Notes: generated from the sequence alone by a model not told the origin. A DNA stretch of 64,000 nt from Caulobacteraceae bacterium UBA3198 (GCA_002363865.1 DEWY01000013.1:448428-512427), one strand, 5' to 3'. Positions 26,220 through 35,191 are shown, counted from the first letter of the stretch. A program made the numbers and translations.

Positions 26220-27413
26220 CTAGTGGAGGAGCCCGCGCAAGGGGCGGCCGCTCGCCAGGGCCAGGGTCATGATGGGCTCAGCTTCGGAGAGCGCGATCAT
26301 CGGCGCCGTCACGCCATGAGGGCGGCCATTGAAGGCCTCGACGCTGAGCCGACGCAGGGGCGCCTCCAGCGCCGGAGGCTCGGACACCACCGCCCGCACC
26401 TCTGCGTCGCTATCATCGGGCGTCTCGTCTGCTGCGGTCTGACCCAGAGCCGCCTCCGGCGTCTGACTAACCATCGCCCAGCGGAAGGGCGCGCCGGCCA
26501 CCTGGCGTTCGCGCCAGGTGAGGCTCGCCTTGCGCCAGGGCAAGATCCACGGCGTCAGGCTGTCGAGCACATAGTCGCCCTGGTCGGTGGACACCAACAG
26601 GACGGCATGGCTCTCACCCCAGCTTGTATTGGCCACGGCGATGGACATCGCATGGTCCGGTACGCCGACCGCCAGGAGCGCCCGACGCTTCTCCAGCACA
26701 TAGTCTTCGCAGTCGCCATACTGATCCCCCTGCGCCAGGGGCGTCGCCCACTTGTCCAAAACCCCATAGGTCTGGATGTCGGCCCGGCGCACGATCTGCC
26801 GGTTCACCTTGTCATTGATGCGCGTGAGCTGGCCCCAGAGGGCCGGCGTCAGGGCGGGCGGCGCGCTGCGCACGACCATCGCGTTTGGTTGCTCTTGGCG
26901 CAGACGGGGCGAGATGGCAGGCGCTGCCTCGCCCAGGCGCAGAAGCTGAGGCGCGGGGGCGTTTGAGACCGCGTTGATCTGCAGCAGCGCGGGCGCGGCC
27001 GGCGGCGAGGGGAGGGCCTGGACCATGGCTGCATCGAGTGCGGCGTTGGATTGTTCGGCGGCTTCCCTGCGAATGCGCGCCTCAGCGAAGGCTGAGGCCC
27101 AGTTCACATTGTGCCCAGACACGGCCGCCGTCGTCGTGGTGCGAAAGCCAGCCAGGACAAGGCGGGCCTCAGCGTCGTTGCGCCGCGCCAGCTCAACCTC
27201 GGCCACCTTGCGCACGACCGCGGGCGGGGCACCGCCGCAATCGGCCGGCTGCCTCTGGCAGAAGTCGAGATAGCCCGTCGGGGCCGCAGCGGCCACGCCC
27301 AGGCCCATCGGGCTGCTCGGCTCCGGCATTGTTGCGCATGCCGCCAGGGTTATTGAAGCACTAACGATAGCGAACTGAGTAAACAGAGTCTTTTTGACCA
27401 ACACCACACCCAC
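26220..27413 (-). CDS. Transglutaminase-like cysteine peptidase (BTLCP) lipoprotein with an insertion
   Basis: Belongs to the bacterial transglutaminase-like cysteine peptidase family (PF06035, relatives of LapG). The catalytic triad is visible: Cys235 in YGDCEDYVLEKR, His269 in GESHAVLLV and Asp284 in GDYVLDSLTPWI. A lipobox (TLAAC, Cys26) predicts a lipoprotein. The family's N-terminal motif YLDFCQRQPADC (48-59) is separated from the domain body (LWGQLTRINDKVNR, ~192) by some 130 residues of Ala/Pro/Gln-rich sequence, making the protein much longer than the usual ~200-250. Start uncertain: several GTG codons lie in tandem after AAGGGG. Divergent from the export gene. Confidence 0.85.
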   Translation of the reverse strand: MGVVLVKKTLFTQFAIVSASITLAACATMPEPSSPMGLGVAAAAPTGYLDFCQRQPADCGGAPPAVVRKVAEVELARRNDAEARLVLAGFRTTTTAAVSGHNVNWASAFAEARIRREAAEQSNAALDAAMVQALPSPPAAPALLQINAVSNAPAPQLLRLGEAAPAISPRLRQEQPNAMVVRSAPPALTPALWGQLTRINDKVNRQIVRRADIQTYGVLDKWATPLAQGDQYGDCEDYVLEKRRALLAVGVPDHAMSIAVANTSWGESHAVLLVSTDQGDYVLDSLTPWILPWRKASLTWRERQVAGAPFRWAMVSQTPEAALGQTAADETPDDSDAEVRAVVSEPPALEAPLRRLSVEAFNGRPHGVTAPMIALSEAEPIMTLALASGRPLRGLLH

Positions 27414-27692
27414 CCCTTCTGGAGTTCTGTTGGGTGATGTTTACGATAAAGCCGCTTAAGCATTGCTGTAGTTATAGGGTATACATATCTCTACGAAACG
27501 CGGTTGCTGTCGCGTTAAGGTTTACATCATCTGAACGGGCTGTTCATCCCTGGTAAATGTTCTATTCTGCTTTTGTTATCCTTAGTCTTGCGGCTCGCCT
27601 GGGCCGCTGACCCATAGGAGTTTCCTGGCTCGCCGCACTGCGGTAGAAGGGAGGCCGTGGGGGACGCTTAAGAGATGTGGAGCGTGGTTTAG
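27414..27692. promoter_or_regulatory. Divergent A+T-rich promoter region
   Basis: About 280 bp between the minus-strand BTLCP lipoprotein and the plus-strand polysaccharide export gene. It is clearly more A+T-rich than the flanking genes and must hold promoters for both. I see no convincing operator palindrome or small gene. Confidence 0.5.
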
Positions 27693-28262
27693 ATGCAGAG
27701 GTTCATGTCCCTGCTGGTCGCCGTGGCGGCCCTGTGTGCAGCGGCCTTCGCCCCGGCAGCGGTGAGCGCTCAGGAGGCGACGGCCGCCGAGGTGCGTGTG
27801 TTGCCGGAATACCGGCTCGGGTCCGGCGATAAGGTGCGGGTCATCACCTATGGTGAGGAGAGCCTCACCGGTGAGTTCTTCGTGGGCGGCTCGGGCAACA
27901 TCTCTCTGCCGCTGATCGGCGAGGTGAAGGCCCAGGGCCTGACCATCCCGGAAATCCAGACGTCGATCCAGACGGCCCTTAAGGAAGGCTACCTCCGTGA
28001 CCCTAGGGTCAGCGTTGAGGTGCTGAACTATCGGCCCTTCTATATTCTGGGCGAGGTGGAAAGCCCTGGGGAGTACCCCTACACCAACGGCCTTTCTGTG
28101 CTGAACGCGGTGGCCACCGCCGGCGGCTTCACCTACCGGGCCAATAACCGCCGCGTGTTCATCAAGCGCAGCGATACCGATGATGAGCGGGAGTTTCCCT
28201 TGACGCCGATGACGCCGGTGGCGCCAGGCGACACGATCCGGATCGCCGAACGCTTCTTCTGA
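27693..28262 (+). CDS. Polysaccharide export protein (Wza/GumB/HfsD family)
   Basis: Outer-membrane or periplasmic export component. The 189 residues have a signal peptide (1-26, ending AVSA), a Poly_export domain beginning YRLGSGDKVRV (~40-115) with GNISLPLIGEVKAQGLT, and one SLBB domain (FYILGEVESPGEYPY, ~120-170). It is the short single-SLBB form like GumB, rather than the long Wza with several SLBB domains and an outer-membrane helix. No lipobox is seen. It pairs functionally with the Wzc-type kinase at 19.7 kb. A strong terminator follows. Confidence 0.93.
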   Translation: MQRFMSLLVAVAALCAAAFAPAAVSAQEATAAEVRVLPEYRLGSGDKVRVITYGEESLTGEFFVGGSGNISLPLIGEVKAQGLTIPEIQTSIQTALKEGYLRDPRVSVEVLNYRPFYILGEVESPGEYPYTNGLSVLNAVATAGGFTYRANNRRVFIKRSDTDDEREFPLTPMTPVAPGDTIRIAERFF

Positions 28263-28287
28263 TCGGATCTGATCCAACGCAGTCTGA

Positions 28288-28329
28288 AGAGCCGCTCAGC
28301 GGGGTGCTCACCCCGCGGGCGGCTCTTTT
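28288..28329 (+). terminator. Rho-independent terminator after the export gene
   Basis: Nested stem: AGAGCCGC pairs with GCGGCTCT, and inside it GCGGGGT pairs with ACCCCGC, followed by TTTT. It begins 26 bp after the stop of the export gene and marks the right end of the polysaccharide block. Confidence 0.85.
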
Positions 28330-28488
28330 CGTTTAGGGCAGCTGATAGGCGAGCTCGCCACCAGATCGCTCTTGTCGCCATGACCCCTGGTTCTGCAGGC
28401 CCCCGAATTCATTGGGCGCCCAGGCTGAGCGGCTGAACCATTGAACTTGCGCTCCCACGGGCCTCTCCTGGTTGCAGGAGACGTCGCC

Positions 28489-28677
28489 ATGCACCCAGAT
28501 CAACTTTCCTCTGCGCGCCCTCCCCAGCGGGGGGACGGCCTTGGCCAATTGGCGGCTGGCGCCCAGCTCGTGGGCATGGTCGGCCTGTGGCTTGCAGTGC
28601 TGCCCGCTATTCCCCTCTATGCTGGCGGCGTTTGGGCTGGGCGCGCGGTCAAGCAGCGCCTGATCCAGCGGACCTGA
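28489..28677 (+). CDS. Small membrane protein, 62 residues
   Basis: Unrecognised. ATG 28489 has GCAGGAG about 8 bp upstream. The product has a polar N-terminus (MHPDQLSSARPPQRGD) and one long hydrophobic stretch (LVGMVGLWLAVLPAIPLYAGG) followed by a basic end (GRAVKQRLIQRT), giving a single-pass inner-membrane topology with a positive tail. It stands alone between a terminator and pckG. Coding status rests on the ribosome-binding site and a sensible membrane profile. Confidence 0.5.
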   Translation: MHPDQLSSARPPQRGDGLGQLAAGAQLVGMVGLWLAVLPAIPLYAGGVWAGRAVKQRLIQRT

Positions 28678-28813
28678 GCCCCTGACCGTTTGGGGTGGTG
28701 GGGGAAGGGACTCTCCAGGGCGCCGGGCCATAGGCGGCGCCAACAGGGGGAGGCAAAATACAAAAATTCCGGCGGCCTGCGGTTTGCACACTCGACGTCA
28801 CGCATTATGGACT

Positions 28814-28829
28814 TGTTCATAAACGAACA
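28814..28829. promoter_or_regulatory. Possible operator upstream of pckG
   Basis: TGTTC-N6-GAACA inverted repeat, 49 bp before the chosen pckG start. Only the five outer bases of each arm match, so it could occur by chance. No regulator gene adjoins. Confidence 0.25.
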
Positions 28830-28878
28830 CCGGCGGCCTCTGGCCCGTCGGGCCGACGGCCAGGTGATGGAGACCTTC

Positions 28879-30735
28879 ATGACGGATGCGACCTCGACCA
28901 AGAGCGTGGACGCTGCGCCGACCCGCCATGCCGGGCTCAACGCCTGGGTGAACGAGATCGCCGCCCTCACCAAGCCCGACGCCGTCTACTGGTGCGACGG
29001 CTCGGAAGCTGAGTGGACCAAGCTCACCGCCGATCTGGTTCAAAGCGGCACACTCAAGCCCCTGAACCCCGACCTGCGTCCCAATTCCTTCTACGCCGCC
29101 TCTGATCCGCGCGACGTGGCCCGGGTCGAGAGCCGCACCTTCATCTGCTCACAAGACGAGGCTGACGCCGGCCCAACCAACAACTGGGCCGAGCCGCAGG
29201 AGATGCGCGCCAAGCTTGAGGGCCTGTTCGACGGCTGCATGCGCGGCCGCACCATGTATGTGGTGCCCTTCTGCATGGGCCCCCTGGGCTCCAAGATCAG
29301 CGCCATCGGCGTGGAGATCACCGACAGCGCCTATGTGGCCATCTCCATGCGGGTGATGACCCGTATGGGGACGCCGGCCCTGGAGCAGCTCGGCGAGGAC
29401 GGCTTCTTCGTCCCGGCCGTCCACAGCGTGGGCGCGCCTCTGAACCCGGGGCAGGCCGATGTGCCGTGGCCCTGCAACGAAGAGAAGTACATCGTCCACT
29501 TCCCCGAGACCCGGGAGATCTGGTCCTACGGCTCGGGTTACGGTGGCAATGCGCTCCTGGGCAAGAAGTGCTTCGCCCTGCGTATCGCCTCGGTGATGGC
29601 CCGCGATGAAGGGTGGCTGGCTGAGCACATGCTCATCCTCAAACTCACCTCGCCGGACAACGACGTCCGCTACATCGCCGCAGCCTTCCCCAGCGCCTGT
29701 GGCAAGACCAACATGGCCATGCTGCAGCCGACCCTAGCGGGCTGGAAGGCCGAGACCATCGGCGACGACATCTGCTGGATGCGCTTTGGCCAGGACGGCC
29801 GGCTCTATGCGATCAATCCGGAGGCTGGCTTCTTTGGCGTGGCCCCGGGCACGGGCCTGGAGACCAACCGCAACGCCATCGACGCCCTCCACGCCAACTG
29901 CGTCTTCACCAATGTGGCCCTGACGCCGGACGGGGACGTATGGTGGGAAGGCCTGACAAAAGACCCGCCGCCCGTGCTTACCGACTGGCGCGGCAATCCT
30001 TGGACGCCTGCGTCTGAGACGCCCGCGGCCCATCCCAACGCCCGCTTCACCGTCCCGGCCGACCAGTGCCCGGTGATCGCCCCGGAGTGGGAGGATCCCG
30101 CCGGCGTGCCGATCTCGGCCATCCTGTTTGGCGGCCGCCGCGCCTCGGCCGTGCCGCTGGTGACCGAGGCCTTCGACTGGCGCCACGGGGTCTTTATGGC
30201 CTCCAACGTGGCGTCGGAAGGTACCGCGGCGGCCGAGAACGCCATCGGCGAGCTGCGCCGCGACCCCTTCGCCATGCTGCCCTTCTGCGGCTACAACATG
30301 GGCGACTACTTCAATCATTGGCTGAAGCTCGGCGCCCAGGCCGACACCGAGAAACTGCCGCGCATCTATTTCGTGAACTGGTTCCGCAAGGACGAGCGGG
30401 GCAAGTTCGTCTGGCCGGGCTTCGGCGAGAACAGCCGGGTCCTCAAATGGATCGTCGAACGCCTCGGCGGCCGCGCTGAAGCCGTCGACACCCCGATCGG
30501 TCGTCTGCCAACCCGCGAGAGCCTGGATCTGGCCGGTCTCGACCTGACTGACGCCCAGCTCGACCTGCTGCTCACCGTCGACGCCGACATCTGGACGCAG
30601 GAAGCTGCGCTGATCCCGCCGGCCTATGAGCGGTTCGGCGAGCGCCTGCCCAAGGCCCTTTGGGACGAACATGCGGCTCTTGTCGCCCGCCTCGCGGCTG
30701 AGCGCCGCGGCCAGGCTGTGGCGGCGGCGGAGTAG
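28879..30735 (+). CDS. pckG: GTP-dependent phosphoenolpyruvate carboxykinase
   Basis: Converts oxaloacetate and GTP to PEP, CO2 and GDP, the entry to gluconeogenesis. From ATG 28879 (GGAG 7 bp upstream) the protein has 618 residues, normal for the GTP form. Seen are the phosphate-binding loop FPSACGKTNMAM (~270-281) with its catalytic Cys and Lys, YVVPFCMGPLGS, GYGGNALLGKKCFALRI and NWFRKDERGKFVWPGFGEN near the end, all specific to the GTP family rather than the ATP-dependent PckA more usual in alphaproteobacteria. The frame is open upstream to 28690, but that part is not family-like. Cytoplasmic, monocistronic. Confidence 0.95.
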   Translation: MTDATSTKSVDAAPTRHAGLNAWVNEIAALTKPDAVYWCDGSEAEWTKLTADLVQSGTLKPLNPDLRPNSFYAASDPRDVARVESRTFICSQDEADAGPTNNWAEPQEMRAKLEGLFDGCMRGRTMYVVPFCMGPLGSKISAIGVEITDSAYVAISMRVMTRMGTPALEQLGEDGFFVPAVHSVGAPLNPGQADVPWPCNEEKYIVHFPETREIWSYGSGYGGNALLGKKCFALRIASVMARDEGWLAEHMLILKLTSPDNDVRYIAAAFPSACGKTNMAMLQPTLAGWKAETIGDDICWMRFGQDGRLYAINPEAGFFGVAPGTGLETNRNAIDALHANCVFTNVALTPDGDVWWEGLTKDPPPVLTDWRGNPWTPASETPAAHPNARFTVPADQCPVIAPEWEDPAGVPISAILFGGRRASAVPLVTEAFDWRHGVFMASNVASEGTAAAENAIGELRRDPFAMLPFCGYNMGDYFNHWLKLGAQADTEKLPRIYFVNWFRKDERGKFVWPGFGENSRVLKWIVERLGGRAEAVDTPIGRLPTRESLDLAGLDLTDAQLDLLLTVDADIWTQEAALIPPAYERFGERLPKALWDEHAALVARLAAERRGQAVAAAE

Positions 30736-30864
30736 TGCGCAGGTCCCTGATCGATTTGGCTGCGGATAGCACCTGCAACCGGCCGGGCAGGGATCGAAAC
30801 TTGACAGGGCGCGTTCAAGACCCGTCTGATGTCAGAGTATGTTGCAGCGCAACAGGGGCTGGGA

Positions 30865-31077
30865 ATGTCTGAGCCACTATTCGCCTATTCTATGAGCCAG
30901 GACACCATGGGCTGGGCCTGGAGCGTCTATGACGAGGCCGGCGAGATCGTCGCTTCGGGTCTGGACGCCTGCCAGGACACCGCCAAGGCCGCCGTCGATC
31001 GCGCCATGCGCCATGTGGCCTGGATCGGCCTGTCGGCCCCTGGCGGCCGTCGCCGGGCCCCGGCTGGCTCAGCCTGA
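30865..31077 (+). CDS. Small hypothetical protein, 70 residues
   Basis: No domain assigned. ATG 30865 follows AGGGG at 6 bp and is preferred to ATG 30829, which lacks a site. The product (SEPLFAYSMSQDTMGWAWS, then EIVASGLDACQDTAKAAVDRA) looks like a compact alpha/beta protein with a strand-strand-helix pattern and a basic C-terminal tail. Similar small proteins with a W-x-W strand and an A-x3-A helix occur widely in Caulobacterales as uncharacterised genes. It is separated from pckG by about 130 bp. Confidence 0.55.
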   Translation: MSEPLFAYSMSQDTMGWAWSVYDEAGEIVASGLDACQDTAKAAVDRAMRHVAWIGLSAPGGRRRAPAGSA

Positions 31078-31186
31078 TTCCACTTCACCCCATCCCAAAA
31101 GGCCTATCGTTTTTAGCTGGAGCTTCTGCGCCGGAATGCGCAGGTTCAGATCAGATCGCAGGGCGTTGCGGGTTCGGCGAGAGCCA

Positions 31187-32125
31187 CTATAGGCGCGCTG
31201 CCCAGCGGGTGATTTCGGCAAGCACGTCGTCGAAGTTTGGCTGGCCTTGATAATAGAGAGCCGAAGAACGCCTATAGGAAGCGCCTAGGGTAGCTCGCAT
31301 AGCGGGATCGTCGAGGCTGAAGGCTTCATTCTCGGCGATGACTTGGTTGTCTGCCGCCGGGAAGTGGTGGGCCTTGTAGGCTATATAGGCATCGGTACCG
31401 ATGAAGCCTTGGACCGCTGCGTTCTGGAGCAGGCAGAAGACATCATAGTAATGGCGCATGAAGTTGGGCGGAATCTCCCCGCCTCCGCGTAGGTGACGGT
31501 ACTTGGTGGAGATCGCTTGGAGCTTCTCCACCAGGGTATAGCCGGGGTGGTAGCAGGCGACATCGATCGCGCGGTTGTCGATCACCTCGACGCCAGCGGA
31601 GAGCGCATGCTCATAGGCCCATGAGCTGATCGTATGCGGTGCGTTGGGCTGGACGTTGGCGAAGCCGACTTCAAGCAGAATCCCGTCCTTTAGGCCGGCG
31701 ATCGGCGGACCGCGGGTCGGGTAGTGGAGCCGGATGCCGCCGCTAAAGAGACGGGCGTCGTCGAACATGCGGTCGCGCTCGACCGAGGAGATGCCGTCTA
31801 TAACAATTGTCCTCGCCAAGCTGTCGTAGAAGGCTTCACGGCTGGCTATGTGCGCGGCTTTTGTGTGATTGCGGCCGGTCGCAACGCCTGCGTCTGGTTC
31901 GATGCGGACGTCGATGTCTTCCGAGAAACGGTGAATGATCCCGAGCCCTTTGGAGAGTGAGGTACCGCCCTTCAATTCGAACCTCAGTCCAAGCCGCTGG
32001 AGGCCATGCAGCCCATGCATGATCCAGTAGTCCTTCTCCACCAGGGCGAGGTCGATGGACTTCGCTTCGGCGACAATCCGCAGCAGGTCCGCAAACTGCC
32101 GATGGCGGTGGAGATATTCAGGCAT
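31187..32125 (-). CDS. AbiEii/AbiGii-family nucleotidyltransferase toxin
   Basis: Predicted toxin of a type IV toxin-antitoxin or abortive-infection module. The 312 residues carry the DNA polymerase beta-like core: EKDYWIMHGL (~30), FELKGGTSLSKG with RFSEDIDVRI (motif GTS...DxD, ~52-75), and CYHPGYTLVEKLQAI (~190-205), as in PF08843. Family members transfer nucleotides to targets such as tRNA acceptor ends. Its ATG overlaps the upstream partner by 8 bp, so the two are made together. Activity in this strain is not shown by sequence. Confidence 0.9.
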   Translation of the reverse strand: MPEYLHRHRQFADLLRIVAEAKSIDLALVEKDYWIMHGLHGLQRLGLRFELKGGTSLSKGLGIIHRFSEDIDVRIEPDAGVATGRNHTKAAHIASREAFYDSLARTIVIDGISSVERDRMFDDARLFSGGIRLHYPTRGPPIAGLKDGILLEVGFANVQPNAPHTISSWAYEHALSAGVEVIDNRAIDVACYHPGYTLVEKLQAISTKYRHLRGGGEIPPNFMRHYYDVFCLLQNAAVQGFIGTDAYIAYKAHHFPAADNQVIAENEAFSLDDPAMRATLGASYRRSSALYYQGQPNFDDVLAEITRWAARL

Positions 32126-32711
32126 GTTCCACGTCGGGCCCGTTCAGCGCTTGGTCGAAGAACTTGCGGGTGCCGACCTTGCCGTAGTCCTCGGCGGCCC
32201 GCCTAAGGCGGGGCGCCGGATAGTTCTGCGCTGCAGCCTTGACCCGCGCCAAGGTGGCGCTGCGATCCTCACCGAGATCGCCAAGGTTATTCACCAAATC
32301 GACGAGCAGAAACTCCAGGGTCAGCTTTGCTGGCAGGCGGGGCTTTATACGGAACTCAAACTCTCGGCCGCCGAGTTTGAAGCGGCCGTGGCGCTTGTGA
32401 TTGTAGACGATGGTTCTGTTGTGGAGCTGGGTCAAACCGACCCCAAGACCATTATAGAGGTTCGGTGTAACCTTGAGGTAGGGCGAGCCTTTCAGAAACG
32501 CCTCTATCAAGGCCGCGTCATCGGCCGGCGCTTGGCCAAAGGCGGTTTGCTTGGGAACTGAATAGAGCCCGCCAGCTAGCTTCACCAACCTTCCGTCGCG
32601 CACCGAGGCCTGAATATGACGATCGACAGCGCTGGACCATTGGGCCAGGTCGGCGCGGCGATAGACCTTCCCAGGGCGAAGGCGTCGCTGAAAATCTGCA
32701 AGTTTGCCCAT
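32118..32711 (-). CDS. AbiEi-like antitoxin / transcriptional regulator (DUF6088 type)
   Basis: The 197-residue partner of the AbiEii gene. The N-terminal ~55 residues look like a winged helix (VYRRADLAQWSSAVDRHI, then GRLVKLAGGLYSVPK), as in AbiEi_4/DUF6088 antitoxins that bind their own promoter. A mixed C-terminal domain follows (TIVYNHKRHGRFKLGGREFEFR; LTLEFLLVDLVNNLG). Overlap with the toxin is 8 bp. The bases before ATG 32711 are pyrimidine-rich with no Shine-Dalgarno motif, so expression may be leaderless or weak. Confidence 0.82.
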   Translation of the reverse strand: MGKLADFQRRLRPGKVYRRADLAQWSSAVDRHIQASVRDGRLVKLAGGLYSVPKQTAFGQAPADDAALIEAFLKGSPYLKVTPNLYNGLGVGLTQLHNRTIVYNHKRHGRFKLGGREFEFRIKPRLPAKLTLEFLLVDLVNNLGDLGEDRSATLARVKAAAQNYPAPRLRRAAEDYGKVGTRKFFDQALNGPDVEHA

Positions 32712-33035
32712 GCGGGGAGGTTAGGGAGGAAAGAGCTCGTTTGAAAGTTTTTTCATTTAAAAAGCATGCAATTTGGTGCCCAAAATGGGCCAGCCGCGGC
32801 TTTGATCACAATAGGGCTGAGTTCGCCGATCTGGGCGGGCCGGAATTCTCGCAGCCGAGCCGTCAGCGATCACAGCACGGGGCCTCGGCGCGGAGCCCAA
32901 TACAGGTCTGCAGCTCCTGGGAGATCGGGTCTGCGCGGGAGGATTTCGACCGCTACACCCGGCGAAGGTCCGCTCTGACCGGCTCAGCTGAGGTAAGGGG
33001 GCAATTGGATCAGGCGCGGTTGCGACCGCCGTGAG
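32712..33035. other. 324-bp gap without a recognisable gene
   Basis: Upstream of the AbiEi-like gene and downstream of the CapD-type gene, both on the minus strand. The 60 bp nearest AbiEi are A+T-rich and probably contain its promoter. A 97-codon plus-strand frame (32741-33034) lacks a ribosome-binding site and has random-looking composition. Nothing else seen. Confidence 0.4.
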
Positions 33036-34976
33036 TTAGCCCTGGCCGCCGCCGGCCACGACCTTGAGCTTTGGCGCGCCGCCGGGACGCTGACCCCGGA
33101 TCTGCCCCACCAGATCAAAGAGGGCGGTGCGCACCCCTTCTGAATCGGCCTGCTCGGCCAGGGCCTCAAGCGTCTGCAGATGGCCGGGCGTGATCCGCAC
33201 CGCGGAATTTGACACCACCTGCATCACCTTGGGCGCACACGGGGTGGCATGCTCATTGTCGTCCAGCAGGGTCTCGTTGAGCTTCTCACCGGGCCGCAGG
33301 CCCGTGATCTTGATCTCGATGTCCTGGCCGAGTGTGCGGCCCGACAGGGCGATCATCTGGCGGGCCAGATCCATGATCCGGACCGGCTGGCCCATCTCCA
33401 GCAGGAACAGGCGCGCCTGGGCGTCCTGGTCCTCGGCGCTGGCGGCAGTGGCGTGCATCACCAGCTGCGCGGCCTCCGGAATGGTCATGAAGAACCGCGT
33501 CATGTCCGGGTGGGTCAGGGTTACGGGCCCGCCCCGCTCGATCTGCGACTTGAAGATCGGCACCACAGAGCCGGCCGAGGCCAGCACATTGCCGAAGCGC
33601 ACGGCGGCGAAGCGGGTCTGGCCGCCATTGGTGTGCTGGGCCTGGATGACGGCCTCGGCCAGGCGTTTGGTGGCGCCCATCACATTGGTCGGGTCCACGG
33701 CCTTGTCGGTGGAGATCAGCACCATCTGGGCCGCCCCGCACAGGCGGGCGGCCTCAGCCACGTTCCAGGTGCCGATCACATTGGTGAGCACGCCCTCGCA
33801 GGGGTGACGCTCCACCATGGAGACGTGCTTGAGCGCCGCGGCATGGAAGACGAGGTCGGGCGCCTGGGCGGCGAAGTGCCCCTGCAGGCGGCCAGCATGG
33901 CGCACATCGCAAAGCACCGCCGAGCGCGATAGCTCGGGATAGGCTTCGGCCAGCTCCCGATCGATGGTGAAGAGGGCGGCTTCGGAGCTGTCCACCAAGG
34001 TGAGATGCGCGCAGCCAAAGCCGGCCGCCTGCCGGGCGAGCTCGCTGCCGATGCTGCCGCCGGCGCCGGTGATCAGCACCCGGCGATTGCGGATCAGGGC
34101 CGCCACAGGCGCCTTGTTCAGCTGGATGGGTTCGCGGGCCAGCAGCTCCTCGACGCTGACATCGCGCAGGGGCATGAGGGCGGCGCCCTCATGGTGGCGC
34201 AGCTCGACGATGCTGGGCAGTCGCAGCATCCGCACCCCGTCGGCCCGGAAGCGGCCGAGATGGTCGGGATTGAGCCCCTTCATGCGGCTCGGCTCATCGA
34301 GGAACAGGACAGCCCTCGGATAGCGGTTCCAGCGGCGCAGATCGTCCAGAGCCTCCTCCAGCCGGTCGAGGCTCTCGATGATGCAGACGCCACGGACCTG
34401 CTGGCCAACATCGCGCATGTCGATGCCGATGATGCCCACTGGGGTGTAGCGGCGGTCACGGGCCCGGGAAGCGTCCCGCAGATAGGTGTCGGCCAAGGCC
34501 GGGGGACCGATCAGCAGCAGGGGCGGGGCCTGCGGCGTCGCCGATCCCCGCGGCGCCACCTTGACTAGGGCGTGTTCATGGATGGCGCGGCGGAAGACCC
34601 GCAGACCAAGGCAACCTGTGACGTGGAAGACCGCAGCCATGGCGAGCGCCGAGCGCGGCAGGGTCGAAGCGCGGTCGACGATCCAGACGGTGAGCAGGAA
34701 GAGGCCCGCCGTCAGCGCAGCGATCCGCGCGATCACAAGGGCGTCCGGGATCGAGGCGTAGCGCCAAGGCGACAACTCCCCTCGGAACAGGGTCGTGAAC
34801 ACCGCGGCGAAGGCGGCGTAGATCGCGGTGAGCTGGACGATGTTCAAGGAGGCCGCGCCATCGAAGCCCAGGTCAGGGAGGGCTGAGGGCGACAGAAGAT
34901 AGGCGCAGATAAAGGCGAAGGCCGCGATGGCGACATCGACGATGACGGTTTGCGCTCGGAAGGCCATCCGCATCAT
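33036..34976 (-). CDS. CapD/FlaA1-type membrane nucleotide-sugar 4,6-dehydratase
   Basis: Large polysaccharide-biosynthesis epimerase/dehydratase of the WbpM/CapD family, acting on UDP-GlcNAc-type sugars. The 646 residues start with four hydrophobic segments (~1-130), a CoA-binding-3-like domain (~150-275) and a C-terminal SDR: VLITGAGGSIGSELARQ (~297), LTNVIGTWNVAEAA, LISTDKAVDPTNVMGATKR (~418-436) with the family's Met-x3-Lys in place of Tyr-x3-Lys, and GLRPGEKLNETLL. It lies 5 kb from the polysaccharide block, so it may feed that pathway, LPS or a glycosylated flagellin. Monocistronic in this view. Confidence 0.92.
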   Translation of the reverse strand: MMRMAFRAQTVIVDVAIAAFAFICAYLLSPSALPDLGFDGAASLNIVQLTAIYAAFAAVFTTLFRGELSPWRYASIPDALVIARIAALTAGLFLLTVWIVDRASTLPRSALAMAAVFHVTGCLGLRVFRRAIHEHALVKVAPRGSATPQAPPLLLIGPPALADTYLRDASRARDRRYTPVGIIGIDMRDVGQQVRGVCIIESLDRLEEALDDLRRWNRYPRAVLFLDEPSRMKGLNPDHLGRFRADGVRMLRLPSIVELRHHEGAALMPLRDVSVEELLAREPIQLNKAPVAALIRNRRVLITGAGGSIGSELARQAAGFGCAHLTLVDSSEAALFTIDRELAEAYPELSRSAVLCDVRHAGRLQGHFAAQAPDLVFHAAALKHVSMVERHPCEGVLTNVIGTWNVAEAARLCGAAQMVLISTDKAVDPTNVMGATKRLAEAVIQAQHTNGGQTRFAAVRFGNVLASAGSVVPIFKSQIERGGPVTLTHPDMTRFFMTIPEAAQLVMHATAASAEDQDAQARLFLLEMGQPVRIMDLARQMIALSGRTLGQDIEIKITGLRPGEKLNETLLDDNEHATPCAPKVMQVVSNSAVRITPGHLQTLEALAEQADSEGVRTALFDLVGQIRGQRPGGAPKLKVVAGGGQG

Positions 34977-35141
34977 GGGCTGCTCTCCGCGACTCCCTGC
35001 GAGCCGACAACATAGACGGGGCGTGACCCGCGTCCAACACTACTCAATTGGGGGATGAGGCCATCCCCGGCGGCGGCGCTCGCAAGGTCGAGCGATGAGT
35101 CCTGCGCCGTATCTGAAGGGGGAATGGGGTGGAAATAAGAA

Positions 35142-35169
35142 AGGCCGCCGCCAGCGGGCGACGGCCTTG
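35142..35169 (-). terminator. Terminator of the porin gene
   Basis: AAGGCCGCCGCC, loop AGCG, GGCGACGGCCTT: a near-perfect 12-bp stem followed on the minus strand by TTCTTATTT. It lies 22 bp after the stop of the TorF-like gene. Confidence 0.8.
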
Positions 35170-35191
35170 CCTATTTCGGGCTCAGCGCTGC

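Noticed and set aside
32741..33034. 97-codon plus-strand frame
   Set aside because: No ribosome-binding site, biased random composition and no family resemblance.
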